A DNA stretch of 64,000 bases from Chionis minor (lineage: Eukaryota; Chordata; Aves; Charadriiformes; Chionididae), in contig VZSF01008977.1 in NCBI GenBank assembly GCA_013398295.1, forward strand, positions 1,131,475-1,195,474, read 5' to 3'. Shown piece by piece: positions 51,651 through 63,241 of this stretch; the first letter of the stretch is position 1, and every line of letters begins with the position of its first letter. Under the pieces are notes generated by a model. That model was not told where the DNA came from. It was given only the letters and a program-made list of their open reading frames with translations, and ran no database searches. The position numbers and the translations under genes are program-made.

Positions 51651-54600
51651 CATCGCAAAATGCATTCGCAACATTTTCAAATGAAAAAAATCAGCTTAAC
51701 ACATATTTAAAAATGCATGTTTTCACACAGTGAGCATGGCTGCCCAGTCTTGTTACACTGTGAGACGCTTGCCCACAGCACACTTATATCACATCACTGA
51801 GACTGGATGGATGGACAATGAGTGTTGGGGGTGCACAAGGGACTGACAGCTGCTTGGGAAGGGGTCAGGAACAGAATAAAAGTCAAAGCATTTACCTCTG
51901 GGCAAGAGTATGCTCATGACAATTACTACAGAACTCCTAGAAACAAGTAAGTTGTTCCCTTACTTTTAGTTATTTATCTGTCAAAACACAATGAGATGCT
52001 GTTAAACAAGAACTCTTATTAACGGAAAAACTGGGCATTTTATCTATGTAAGCCAGAAGTCATTAGATAAACCCCAGCTTTGCAAACTTGTTCTGTATAT
52101 ACTTATTTATATGTTAGATATTTTTCCCCTTTTATTAATTCTGTGCCACTGCAAATGCAATTGCATTAAACATATTATAAGCTTTTGCCTTATAGGATCT
52201 GATATTGCAAACCATAATTTCAGATTGAACAGCTGATATCAGATTTCCAAAATTGCATGTCGATCAGCAAGCTATTTTGGGGTTTATTTTAAAAAAAGAA
52301 GACAAATGGAATTAACTGTCACTGAAGGCAAAGTAAATTAACTGTCATTATGAACAAGAGAAAAGAATTAAGATTTTGCCACAAGAAGCAAAGGACTATG
52401 GTCCTTCCCACTTAGCTCTACACACATAACTGATACACCTACATTATAAGCCTGATCGCTTTAGGCTCTCTTCATAGATCAAGGCACTTTCAAGGGTCAG
52501 TTTAGGTGTGAGGTGGGCTGAATCACTCTCTAGCAGTGACTAAGCTCCTAATTTAGGCCTAATGAATCTGGGCTTTTGCAGAGAGGAATACTTATGAGAG
52601 GAGGAAAAAAATTGACTGCTTTGAGTTCCTAAGTAGATCATGAAAGTCATGATAACACACATTGTGCTGTCAAAGAAAAATGAAACATTAATTGAGTTAA
52701 GTGATAGACTGAAAAATACCTCTTTTTTGAGATAAATGGTGAAAAATAGGAGTTTCAGAGTCTAAGAAGCTGAAAAGAGACTTAGGGACGTGATGATACT
52801 AATAGCAGCATAAAAAGTTATAGGTTATTAAGAAGTACACCTCAGATGAAAATAAGGTGGTCCACCTTGAACTTAAAATATTCCTATGAGTGACAGAAAT
52901 CTTCAAAGGGAGAAATGCAGCTCAGTCCCTGCACAGTCTCAGGTGGAAATCAAATGCTCTTAAAGGGCAAGCCAGAGCCCTCAGTCTTGAATCAGAGATT
53001 TCTATAGCCTAGCTCAAAAGGGACAGCAAGAAAGCACGTCAAGTCTATCCCGGAGCTACAGGCACAGTGTACCACTGTAATTATTAACTTGTACTTCAAT
53101 AAATTTTTCTGGTTGCTGTGGGTTACTGCTTGTCAGTCGGCAATTTTATCAGCCAGGGAATAGAAACAGAGCCCCAAGCTTCAATCCTTTTAACGTTCTC
53201 TTCCTTCAGACCTTGTTTTTATTATCCACTAGATGACCATAAACCAACAGACAACACTTGAACAATCATGCTGGCAGTTTTGTGACTTTTTAGCATAAAA
53301 AAGAAAACTCCCTGTTCTCTGCTTTTCCTATTCCCTGTGTGTGACCATGCAGGTCCTGTTAATTCCAGTTGTGTTGTAGCTCCCACCTTTGTCCCTTTGC
53401 TTCACCAAATCTGAAAGCTCACTGCTTTATCCAAGGAAGCATAGTCAATGCCCCTCTTTCCCACAGCCTTTGATGAATGTTTGATAGGAACATCTCTAAC
53501 CCAGATCCTCTTGGAGGTAGATCACACTCTCAGCTCACAATGCAAAAGCCAATGAGGCAAACTCTCCAGAAAGTACTTCCCTTGCATATAAACTTCAGTG
53601 TGCTTCCCAGCATGTCTTTTTGCCTGATTTTTCTGCCTTCTTGACTGATTTTCTTTTTTAATTTTACTTTACTGAGTTTCAGCCACCCTGACCCCATGAT
53701 TTGCTTTACTGTTTCCCTTGACACTTGAGTGATATTCAGTTTGTTGTTACTGCCCTATTCATTTCCATACTCTATGAGCAATCATAACATCTTTTTGAAA
53801 AAACTGAACTGCTGCTGAGAGGTTTGTTTTGGATCTTTTGAATTTTTTCCTTTTTCTGTGTGCTTAGTGCTATCTGTCCCAGTTCTTTTTATCACACAGA
53901 AAAATCTGATTTGACAAATCTTGCTCAGATGTTTGTGAAGGTGAACTGAAAGTAGATGGAGATAAGGAGCTGCCACCATTGAAACTGTTGGTAGTAAGAC
54001 CTGGACCTCTGGATATTTCTGAAAGAAAGACACAAAAACTTTAGCAAAAAACCAGTAGCAGAACCTTAAGTCAGTATGTGGTCCTGCTGCTGAAAGGAAC
54101 AGAAATCCTCACTGTAAATGTAAGATCATTCTCTGTTCCTTTCTGCACTATTCCCACACTGATTATACCACAAAACTGAAGGAGGACTCATAAGATATCA
54201 TGCCTGTTCCTTAGGACTTCATCTTGTACTGTGATTACCCAGATTATGCAAATAATAAATATGGTAATTGATAATGCAAAATTTCCATCTTTGGGTGCAA
54301 CTGCCTCCACACAGCCTTCCATTACCCTGAAGCATTTGTATTCACCGGGAAATTTATAATTACCTATAATTGCAGGAAGCATCTTAAGTCTTTCAAAGTG
54401 AGAGTACCAGCTGTAATTCCTGCCTGCAGTTACAAACACTCAGCCTTTTTACCTGTGCAAGAGCTTCCAATAACAACCACCGCTAACAGTTCTCTGATTT
54501 AAGCATTTCTCAAGGTCTTTGAGTTCCATTACAATTTTTTCAAGAATCACAGTTCACAGTATGAGAAAAAATGGAGGAAATTAGGTTTTTTAATACTTAG

Positions 54601-54978
54601 TATAAATGAAACTTAGCTCCTTAAACACAGGCCAGTTACTGTAAAAACTCACAGTGTAAAAATACTAAATATATGAGAACATGAGAAGACAGGGGCAAGT
54701 CTGTAGTCTGTAACATACATAGCTTAATTTTGTAAACTCGTATTTTCCTAAACCATAACTTCTGTCTCATCTTTCATTGGGACTCAACTATCACTTTCTC
54801 TTCCATATTTCAGGGTGCTGTCTGGTAGCAGAAATATTGTGCTATGAGCCAAGGGAAAGCAACCATCTATTTGGGTTGTACAGTCTAACTACAGTCACCT
54901 GAACTACTCTTTGCATCTCAGTCCTTGAGAGCTGCTCTTTCACTCTGCAGATGGACAGAGAGACCAAGAAATGCCTCT
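51651..54978. other. Non-coding DNA; one candidate poly(A) signal
   Basis: At 53098-53103 an AATAAA is followed within 10-25 bases by GGTTGCTGTGGG, the GT-rich arrangement of a cleavage signal. No coding exon precedes it. The rest holds nothing recognised. Confidence 0.4.
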
Positions 54979-54994
54979 GTTACTATAGAGATAC
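54979..54994 (-). promoter_or_regulatory. X-box-like (RFX-type) site
   Basis: On the minus strand this reads GTATCTCTATAGTAAC, with a consensus RGYAAC half (AGTAAC). The other half is imperfect. It lies 50 bases from a second, stronger site in opposite orientation. Confidence 0.35.
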
Positions 54995-55044
54995 CAAAAT
55001 GTCACTGTGTGTGAGTGGGACAGGAGGGAATGCTGACTCCTTTC

Positions 55045-55058
55045 GTCTCCATAGCAAC
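55045..55058 (+). promoter_or_regulatory. X-box-like (RFX-type) site
   Basis: GTCTCCATAGCAAC fits the dyad GTNRCC-N2-RGYAAC at all but one consensus position. RFX factors bind such dyads in promoters and enhancers, often those of ciliary and neural genes. The surrounding 300 bases are GC-richer than average for the window. No gene start is visible next to it, so an enhancer reading is inference. Confidence 0.4.
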
Positions 55059-56347
55059 ATCCCCATCTTCACCTCCAAGGGCTGTCCCTCGAGGAGCACC
55101 GTCAAAGTAGCTCAGCAGTAAATTCTGAATTCTGCCAGGCTACCTGAGATGAGCTAATTAAGCATCTTTAGCACAATGCAGAGTGAGCTGACAGGTGATG
55201 CTTGAGGAGGAGATATCTTCATTCACCAAAGAAGTGTGAAAAAAGTGTGAAGAAGACTTCTACTGTAGCCTCAATCACTCAGTTTGTATAAAGTAAATTT
55301 ATTAAGCAATTGAGGGCAAAGATAGTTGGTAAAAAAAATTAATGAATGTGGTCTTGCCATTTATCTGGTTACAGCATTGCACTGACAAATGGCTGTGTAT
55401 GATGGTGGAAGAGCCTTTTAGGAGCGTGTGGAACTATAACTAGTTACACTCTACCTGCTCAGCTGACATGGGAAGGGAAGAACGTAATTTCTGATACATT
55501 ATTTCATTTTATTTTTTTGAACAAAAGCACTCAATGAGGGATCTTTGGGATGCTCTCTGAGGGTGAAGACTCAATGAGAAGTGTGAGATGAGATAGCAGC
55601 ACTCTTCAGCACCATTCATGCATTGGCTTCACCCCACTCTCATTAAAGGCAGACATTTCCATTATAGCTGGACGAGTCATTTTCAACGGTACTAGTAGAG
55701 TTTGAATCAGGCTTTGTTATCAAGACATAGTTTTAAAATAGAATTCTTGTTAAGACATTATTAGTGTGAATCCCAGTCAAAAATGTATGATACAGTGTGG
55801 CTACCCAATAGATTTATTTATTCTGATGATATTTGTCAGAAAAATACTTCTTCCCATACTATCATTGTCAGTGGCAGATTTGTGTTGACAGTGCTATGTT
55901 CATTTGCAACTTCCTCAATTTCTAATATATGCGACCAGAGGCTGACAACTTAATTTGCATTAATTTAAGTAATATGTAAAAGTTATAATAATATAAGATC
56001 TAGGACTTGTAGCATTTAAATTGTAGCATTGTAGCATTACAACAATGTAAGCAATTGTCTCACAGAAAGATTTATTCTTTAAATAAACCTCCGTGCATGA
56101 ACCAGAGGGAAATCTTTCAGTATGGCTTGGAATGGCTGCTTTTTTGGCCTTTCAGATTAATTCCTTAATAATCCTATAGAAGAAATGGTTGGGGTTTTAG
56201 AAACATATTTGTTTATGTTAGTAAGTCATCCAGTCTGGCTGAATTTGCTTGCTCAGCAGAGGATGTTCCTTTCCTAGGGCACCTCATGTACTTTGTTGTT
56301 TTTCTCACTGCAGACCCATTCTCTTAAACTCTGAAAGGCTTGCCCTG
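55059..56347. other. Non-coding DNA, no feature seen
   Basis: Only a micro-repeat of TTGTAGCAT, three copies near 56009-56040, stands out. Confidence 0.5.
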
Positions 56348-56412
56348 ATGGTACACTTAACATCTTTATGTTAAGGATGGTACATCCTTATCCTTATGGT
56401 ACACTCCTTATC
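56348..56412 (+). repeat. Three degenerate ATGGTACA repeats
   Basis: ATGGTACACTTA (56348), ATGGTACATCCTTATCC (56377) and ATGGTACACTCCTTATC (56396) follow closely. The first spacer contains a TTAACATCTTTATGTTAA stem. The last two units match almost fully, so local duplication is likely. Confidence 0.75.
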
Positions 56413-57054
56413 TCATTGAGTCTTCTGCTTTTTCAATACCCATTCTGTGGGGGTTGGCTTAGGGGATGTGCCACGAATGACAAAACTCTAGAAAATTACG
56501 TTTCTCTTACAAAGGGAACACAGCTACCATGGGATTATGTATCCCAGTAGTGTTGCAATAGTCTCAGCACTGTACTACATCAGTGGTGTTAAGTGATCTC
56601 ATGGGAGCTCCACCAGTGGAGGAGGGCAACAAAGCATGGAACAGCAAAGGGATACCAGGAATGGCTGCAGACAGTGGGAGCAGGTCACTGCTGTCTGTAA
56701 GGCCCCAACATGAAGGTGCAGAATAATTGGTTGGAGAATCTAGCTGGTGAGACTTGGAGTCAGACATTAGGGGGTTTCAGATGTTCCGTAGCACTGGCGG
56801 GCTCCTCTCTGCCCTGTTCTCATGGGTGTTGTCTTCCACACACTGTTATCCAAGTTTCGGTCTGTCTTTGCCTATTTTACTTCTTCTCCCTTACCAGCCC
56901 TCCCTTCCTTTTCCCTAAGCTAATTCCCTCCCTAGCCCACTTTGCATTCCTTCTCTCTGCCTCCTCCTCCAAAAAGTCCTAAACAGTTGAATTATTGTTG
57001 TATTCCTTGACTCTGCTTGTGGATAGCTCTTCTCCCATTTCCCATCTGAATGAT

Positions 57055-57170
57055 TTTAGAAGAAAATTCTCTGGGGCAGTGACCACCTTAGATTTGTGTT
57101 CATAAAGCACTTTAGGGACCTATTCTTGGATAGCGTTAAACACAGCAATGATAAATTTGACTGCTAATAA
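57055..57170 (+). mobile_element. L2/CR1-type 3'-tail relic
   Basis: TCTCTGGGGCAGTGACCACC, then TTTGTGTTCATAAAGCACTTTAGG and later AATGATAAATTTGACTGCTAATAATG, follows the amniote tail pattern. In that pattern a TTTGGGGCAGGGACTGTCT block is followed by TGTTTGTACAGCACCTAG and an ATAATAATAAT end. The copy is diverged but in the right order over about 110 bases. Confidence 0.5.
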
Positions 57171-58745
57171 TGTAAGCAAAGGAACAGGTTTACTTTACTG
57201 CTGGAAGGCAAATCACGGAACGTTCATCCCTTTGCTGCTAGTATTGCTGCCACAATTACATTTCCTCTTGCAAAACACAGAAATAAAACAAAGATCAAAG
57301 TTACATCTTTGTCCGGACTCTTTTTTATGTCAGGAAAGCTAAAGCCTTTAGGGAAAGGTTGTGTCAGGGAACATTGGCCCCGCAAAGAGTAATAATAGAG
57401 TAATAGAATAATGATGTTAATGTATTAAGCAGATTTGTGAAGGAATTAAACAGTAAGTGCTGATTTTTGTTCAGATATGTGTATGCCTCTTGCTTTTGCA
57501 AATTAGACAGAATTGTGCTTTAGCATCTGAGGGCAGATTTGGGAAACTCAATTATACAGAAATCAAACTATTATGCGGCTTTTTTCACCAGTTTCATACT
57601 GTGTTTCTTGTTACTAAGATGGGATAGCTTGACAATGCAGCAGAGAAATTAGTGCTGGTTTAGAGTATTATTGAGCATAATGTTCTTGAAATGTAGAGAA
57701 TTTATAATTTCCTAAATAATACCAAATAGATCTGCTAACATCTAAACCCATTTCTTCTGAACTAAAAGGCTAAGAATAAAGGTTTTCTGATCATGATCTC
57801 CATTAGATGCATTTGGAAACCAAGAGAAGCTCTTCAGTAGTCTATCATGTTCCCTATGGATTAACATATGTAGACAGTTTGCTAGAAAATTCTAACTTTA
57901 CTGTAAGTTATTTACTGTCACATTGTCATATACTGATCATAAAGGACAGGGTTCAGAAGAAAAGTAATAATCAAAAGAAAGTAAGCTAAGAGTTTGTTTT
58001 AAACATATTTTTTCTTCCTCATCATTATTGGGGAAAAAAAAAACCCCACCAGCTTACTTATTTGAAAAGAAATACATGAGATCTTTTTTGTCACGCCATA
58101 GAAATGCAGCTCTTAGAACTATATCCCAGCTCCTCGAATAGCATTGCTGTCACATCAGTTTTGGAAGAATAAGATTAATTCTTCTGTATTGTAAAGACAT
58201 TCAGCAAGCTGTGGGTCTGAATTTTTTAATTCTGGTGCTTGAAGTATGTGTTTTCATTGAATACTATTTTGCCTATTTTTCTTTTCTTACTTTTTCTGTT
58301 TGCATATGTCATCAGTGCATTTTCCAATAATTTAGTAGTTTATCCAGGCAATGATAACTGTAATTGAAAACAAGTCAGAAGACAACATTCTATGCTACAA
58401 ACCAGGGACAAGCACCTGTTGAACAATAACACTTCTACTTTGTGTGGTGGGCTGAGAGCTAGATTACATTTCTTTCAGTTAAAAAAAAAAAAAGTAGTTT
58501 TGTTGCTTTCACTGTTGTGAAATATTGTAGGAGGGAAATTAACCTCCCACCACACCTCCGTTTCTTATTTTCTTAAACTTTCCAGGCCTGATTCACCCAT
58601 GTATGACTTCAGTTTTAAGCGATGTTACAATGGGTATGCACAGGAAGAAGTGCAGCTGGAGTAGCACCATGGAGAATCAGACCTATTATCTTGGCAAGTG
58701 ACTAATCCCCTGCTCCATAACGCAGCATTTAAAGCAACATCACAC
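57171..58745. other. Non-coding DNA, no feature seen
   Basis: Nothing recognised apart from short homopolymers, including a GGGG-A10-CCCC stem-like run near 58030-58047. Confidence 0.5.
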
Positions 58746-58768
58746 TTTTTTTTTTTTTTTTCTTTCAG
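58746..58768 (+). other. Splice-acceptor-like poly(T)-CAG
   Basis: Sixteen T residues, then CTTT and CAG, followed by GAAGTAAC. It is an ideal 3' splice-site shape, but no exon with a donor or recognisable protein content follows, so it may equally be a homopolymer that happens to end in CAG. Confidence 0.25.
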
Positions 58769-58984
58769 GAAGTAACTCTCTGCTTCAGCTGAAGTGCTAT
58801 TTGCCTGCACCTATGTGCTGTCTACATTTTCTGAGACGGCTATACTGAATTTTATTTGAATAAAACAGGTCTCACAACTGGATAAATACCAGAGGTAACA
58901 AGTTTACCCTAAGTAAAAATTGGCCATTTTACACAGCAAAAAGCAGTGGAGTGGAGATTGGTAATCGGCAGTGATCTGTGACTA

Positions 58985-59765
58985 GGGCCAAAAATGGGCT
59001 GCCCAAAAATATTGTGAAGAAAGGCAGTATTTCCAGATGGAATGAGTCAATGGATACCTTGTGAAATTCAGTAGAGAGAGATACAAAGTCCTGCCCCTGA
59101 GAAAGGGGACACTGGCTGGTGAGGAGCAGCTCTGCCACAGACAGTTCCTGGTGAGCAGCAAGTTGAGCACGAGCCAGCCCTGACAGCAAAGGTGCTAACA
59201 GCACCTGGGCCCTATGAACAGGAACAGAGCCAGTAGATTGGAGGAGTGATCACCTCCCTCTCTTCAGCACTTGTTAGACCACATTGCATCCAGATTTGGC
59301 TCCCCAGAACAAGACATCCATAAACAGCAGTGAATTCAGAGGAGGATCACCTAGATGGAAATGGGGCTGAAGCACCTGTTCTGTGAGAAGAGGCTGAGAC
59401 ACCTGGACTTGTTCAGCCCCCAGAAGAGACAGCTTCAAGGGACCTGACAGCAACCTTCCCTTACCTACAAGTAAGAGAAGACAGAGGCAGGTTCTTCACA
59501 GTGCTGCATGGTGGGAGGATGAGAGACAATGGGGTTAAGGTAAAGCAAGACAGGTTCAAATTGGGCATAAGGAAAAAACTTTTTCCCTGTGAAGACAGTG
59601 AAGCAGTAGGACAGACTGACAGGGAGGTTGTGCAGTCTCCACCTTTGGAGATTTTCAAGCCTCAGTGAACAAAGCACTAAGCAGCCTGAGCTGACCTCAG
59701 AGCTGATCCAACTTTGAGCAGGAGCTTGGACTAGATAATAACCTAGGGCAGAATAACCTCCTCTT
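58985..59765 (+). mobile_element. CR1: CR1 LINE fragment, longest copy in the window, diverged
   Basis: A forward-strand CR1 spanning the last part of ORF2 and the 3' UTR. Landmarks in order include GTGAAATTCAGTAGAGAGAG with AAAGTCCTGCCCCTG, GGCTGGTGAGGAGCAGCTCT, AGCAAGTTGAGCACGAGCCA, a GGAGGAGTGATCACCTCCCT block and TTTGGCTCCCCAGAACAAGA. They continue with GAGAAGAGGCTGAGACACCT, GGACTTGTTCAGCCCCCAGA, a GGTAAAGCAAGACAGGTTCA block, AAAACTTTTTCCCTGTGAAG, GGTTGTGCAGTCTCCACC, GGAGATTTTCAAGCCTCAGT and CTTGGACTAGATAATA. The reading frame is broken by stops and indels, and the final ATTCTATGA repeat is lost. It is older and of a different subfamily from the 28.9 and 33.3 kb copies. The 5' limit is uncertain by some tens of bases. 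Confidence 0.92.
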
Positions 59766-60226
59766 TGAACACAAAATCCTTTTTTACATGTTTTTTTCCC
59801 CCAATATTAAGCCATTCAGAGATTGTGACTATAACAATATTTAGGGTATGTGGCAATTCACATCACTGAAATCTGAAATGTTTGAGTAACATCAGCACCT
59901 GACAGAATCAAAGTATGTATCAGTATCCTGTTTCTGATTCAGCATCCTATTAAGTTATTGCCATTTTGTAGTGTTTTAGGAAAGAACCTGAAATCTGGCA
60001 AATTCTGTTACTTAAGAAAATCTGTTTCTGGTTTATAAGAATATGCATTACTTTATGAATTTTGACTATCCAGATTGATTTTTCACTTGCTTGCACACTT
60101 ACAAAGGGTGGGAACAAAAACCGCTGCTCCACGTTATATCAGTAAGACATGTGCCTTCTTCACTGCAGAACAAGTAACCTAACTTGTAGGACAATAATCA
60201 GTGTCGTAGCTGGCTTTCTTTTTATG
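59766..60226. other. Non-coding DNA, no feature seen
   Basis: Nothing recognised between the CR1 fragment and the 71-bp duplication. Confidence 0.5.
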
Positions 60227-60350
60227 TTTATATGATCAAATAGTTTTAGTTTCTAACAGAGCAAACAGCGATAAAATCAGCTACATTGCTTCTTACTTTT
60301 ATATGAAAAAATAGTTTTAGTTTCTTATAAACAGCTGTAAAAAAACCTGA
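60227..60350 (+). repeat. Degenerate tandem duplication, 71-bp period
   Basis: TTTATATGATCAAATAGTTT at 60227 recurs as TTTATATGAAAAAATAGTTT at 60298. Both are followed by TAGTTTCT, and later by AAACAGCGATAAAA versus AAACAGCTGTAAAA. The second unit is incomplete at its end. Confidence 0.85.
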
Positions 60351-63199
60351 TAGGACTTCAGATTGAATTTATTTATTTTTTGAACCCTTTCCCAAATGGG
60401 AGTCCTTGGTTTTTCTCATTGTAGGTTAAACAGAGGCTCAGAAGAGGGGGAGAGCACATTGCTCCATTCACTGTGGTGGTTTGGGTGCAATCCTGGGACT
60501 TGCTGAAGCCCTTCTCTTGCTGCCTGCGTTAGCATCCAGCTTTGTGTGAACTGTGGGGTCATGGAGATCAGGGGACAACTGATGTTCTGCTAGCACCTCT
60601 TAGAAACAACTAGCTTTGCTCCTCAGAACTTACTGCTCAAGAGAAAGAAAGGAAATATTGGGTGGTAATTCTTTGTAATTCCTACTGGTTCTTACGTGTT
60701 CCCTGGACAGGCAGTGGAGGAGAGCAACAATTGTTTTAGGGAAACTGCTACTACTGCTCCTGGTCTTCAGAGATATGCTAGCTACTCTTTCCATTGACTT
60801 CACAAGGAACTTAGGCTCTTATTTTAGAAGAAATATATTAATTCTTACTTCTTCCCTGCCTCGTCCTCCAAGGCTAGTTTGGTGCTTTAGGAAACTCAAT
60901 CTCACCAACACTGCCTTTACTCCAACTGCTGTTGTTTTATGGCATGCTGCAGTCTTGTTTATATCATTTTAGTGATAGGATTTTCTAACTATTACCTCAA
61001 AATATTATTGAAACAGAATCAGAGGCTGTCAGCTTTGATATTGCATCCTTAAGCCTTTGCTGAATAGCCACTCGAGAGAGTGTCAGAAATTGGTGGCTTA
61101 ACAGAGACGGGCTTTAACAAAAGGTCAGACAAAATCAGAGTGGAGTCTTGAATATATTTCCAAGTGGACACTTAAGACAAGAGCTTTCTTGCACAAAGGG
61201 AAATTAAAGGACATTTAGGAACACAGTCCTTGATGAGGATTTGTTCTATTTAGCTGTGGGTTTTGAACAGACAAATATTTAGCTTGATCTGAGAGAAATG
61301 TTAGACACCATTTAGCATCCCAAGTCAAACAGCAGTCTCTGTGCATTTTAATATGTGAAGTATAAATGCATAAAAAACAAAACACTGGCTCCAAAAATTA
61401 CCAGAGTAGATTTACTTATAGAGTATCATGCCTTTAGAGAGGTCACAAACATCAAAACTGAGAAGGGCAAGCTCAGACTACTGTTCTAGAAGCAGTGATT
61501 CTGAAAAGACCTTAAGGTTAATGGTAGATAACCTCAATATGTTCTACCAGTGAGATTTTGGGGAATGGAAGTTAAAAAAAATGTTAGGAGGAACAAGAAA
61601 ATGAGATTTCCTTGGTTTCTACAGAAGAGTTCTTCCAGGTCTTGAGCCCAGACATGAAAATAATGTAAAATTACTCAAAGGAATTACCAGACTCAGATAA
61701 AGTACAGAAGACACTCTATACTGAGGTTGCTGGACAGGAGAATCGTCGAAAGAAAAAGAAGCTAAAGTAAGTCACGGGAAAAGCAAGTTAAGATATCGGT
61801 CTCAGCTCAGAGATGCTGCACAACTGTAATCTATCAGGATTCAGCATCGTGATCATACATATGAGGACTGCAATTTGCAGCTTATAAAGTAAATATTTAA
61901 GAACCTTCCTGTAAATCTGATTTCAATCCAGTCACCAAATATTAAAGCTATAAAAATGCAAAGTGCAAGTAATCGATGAAATACTTGCTAAAGGGGTAGT
62001 ATAACTCATCGTTAGTTGGATCTTTTGCTTAAGATTGAATTACTTTCCAAATATACATTCTAGGTTTGTTAGGCATTTATAAAGCTATGTTTGCTGTAGA
62101 GATTATCAGTGGAGTCCAATGACCTGTCTTACTTAGAAGGTCAGTTGAATGATCATTTTTATCTCCCTGATTTTAAATTACAAAAACCCCCCAAACCTAT
62201 AAAATTTGGGATTTAGGCTCTACACTTTAAAATGGGGTATCCTATTTAGGATAGAAAAAAATTCAAATTCTTATTTTACTCATGGACTTAAATGAATTCA
62301 GTTCTCAGGAGTAACTGTAATTGAAGAAATCCTTTGTAATATGCTTATTTTTCTATGCAAATATGCCCCTATTTCCCAAAATTTTGCAGCAGCAATAGGA
62401 CCGAGGGGCTGTGGTTACTCTTTGCTCAGCAATCCATACTTTGAGGACCACGCTGCCAGCTGGGGTTGCAGACAACATTGGCTCCATGCATGTAGAGCAA
62501 TATATATTCTATTATATTACCTTTAATTTAAAATTAGTATTTATAATCTAGCCATTGAAGTGTGGAGGAAACTACAGGTTCCTGTTTATTTCTAGCAATA
62601 AAAATACAACTGGGCTATTTTTTTAAAACAACAGCAACATATAAAAATTAAAATTAGAAAGTCAAATGAGGCTAATTTCCCATTCCATGGAGTTTATCAA
62701 AGGCTTATAGCTGCAATCAGTGGCTGAAACAGAAAGACTGGTAAAAGCTGATTTGCCATCTGAGCACTTCAAATAAGTACCTTGGCACTTTCTGTGGAGA
62801 AGCGGAACAGAACAGAGATTTAACATAACTTCCAAATTTTCATTCGGATACGTTTTCGTTCCCTTCTGACCATTAGCGCAGAAATTAGTGTATTTTAAAG
62901 GGCCATTTGCTATAGCATTTTTCTGTGAAAAGGATTATTTAGCACTACCAAGAATGGCAGAAGCTGTCCTGTACTGTGTTAAAAAAAGATGTTAGGTAAA
63001 ACTCTCAGCTAATTTTCTTTAATGCAATTGTCACTGATTTCAGTGAAATTATTCCCACCTTGCAGTTATGGTCAGTGTCTTTATTCCTGACAGTGGACAT
63101 ATTTTAGCCTTAAGTTTGCAAGATAACTCTAACTATATATCTGCCTCAGCTGATAAAACTCGGACTTCATCAGAGACAGCAAAAGCAGAGTTTTTCAGC
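60351..63199. other. Non-coding DNA, no feature seen
   Basis: AT-rich. Short open frames only. No repeat family recognised. Confidence 0.5.
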
Positions 63200-63241
63200 T
63201 GAAATCCACTGCGTGCAATGGATTTTGTGCAATGGATTTCA
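63200..63241. repeat. Small hairpin with internal direct repeat
   Basis: TGAAATCCA (63200-63208) and TGGATTTCA (63233-63241) form perfect 9-bp arms. Between and overlapping them GTGCAATGGATTT occurs twice in tandem, so the right arm has an alternative pairing partner. Confidence 0.8.
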
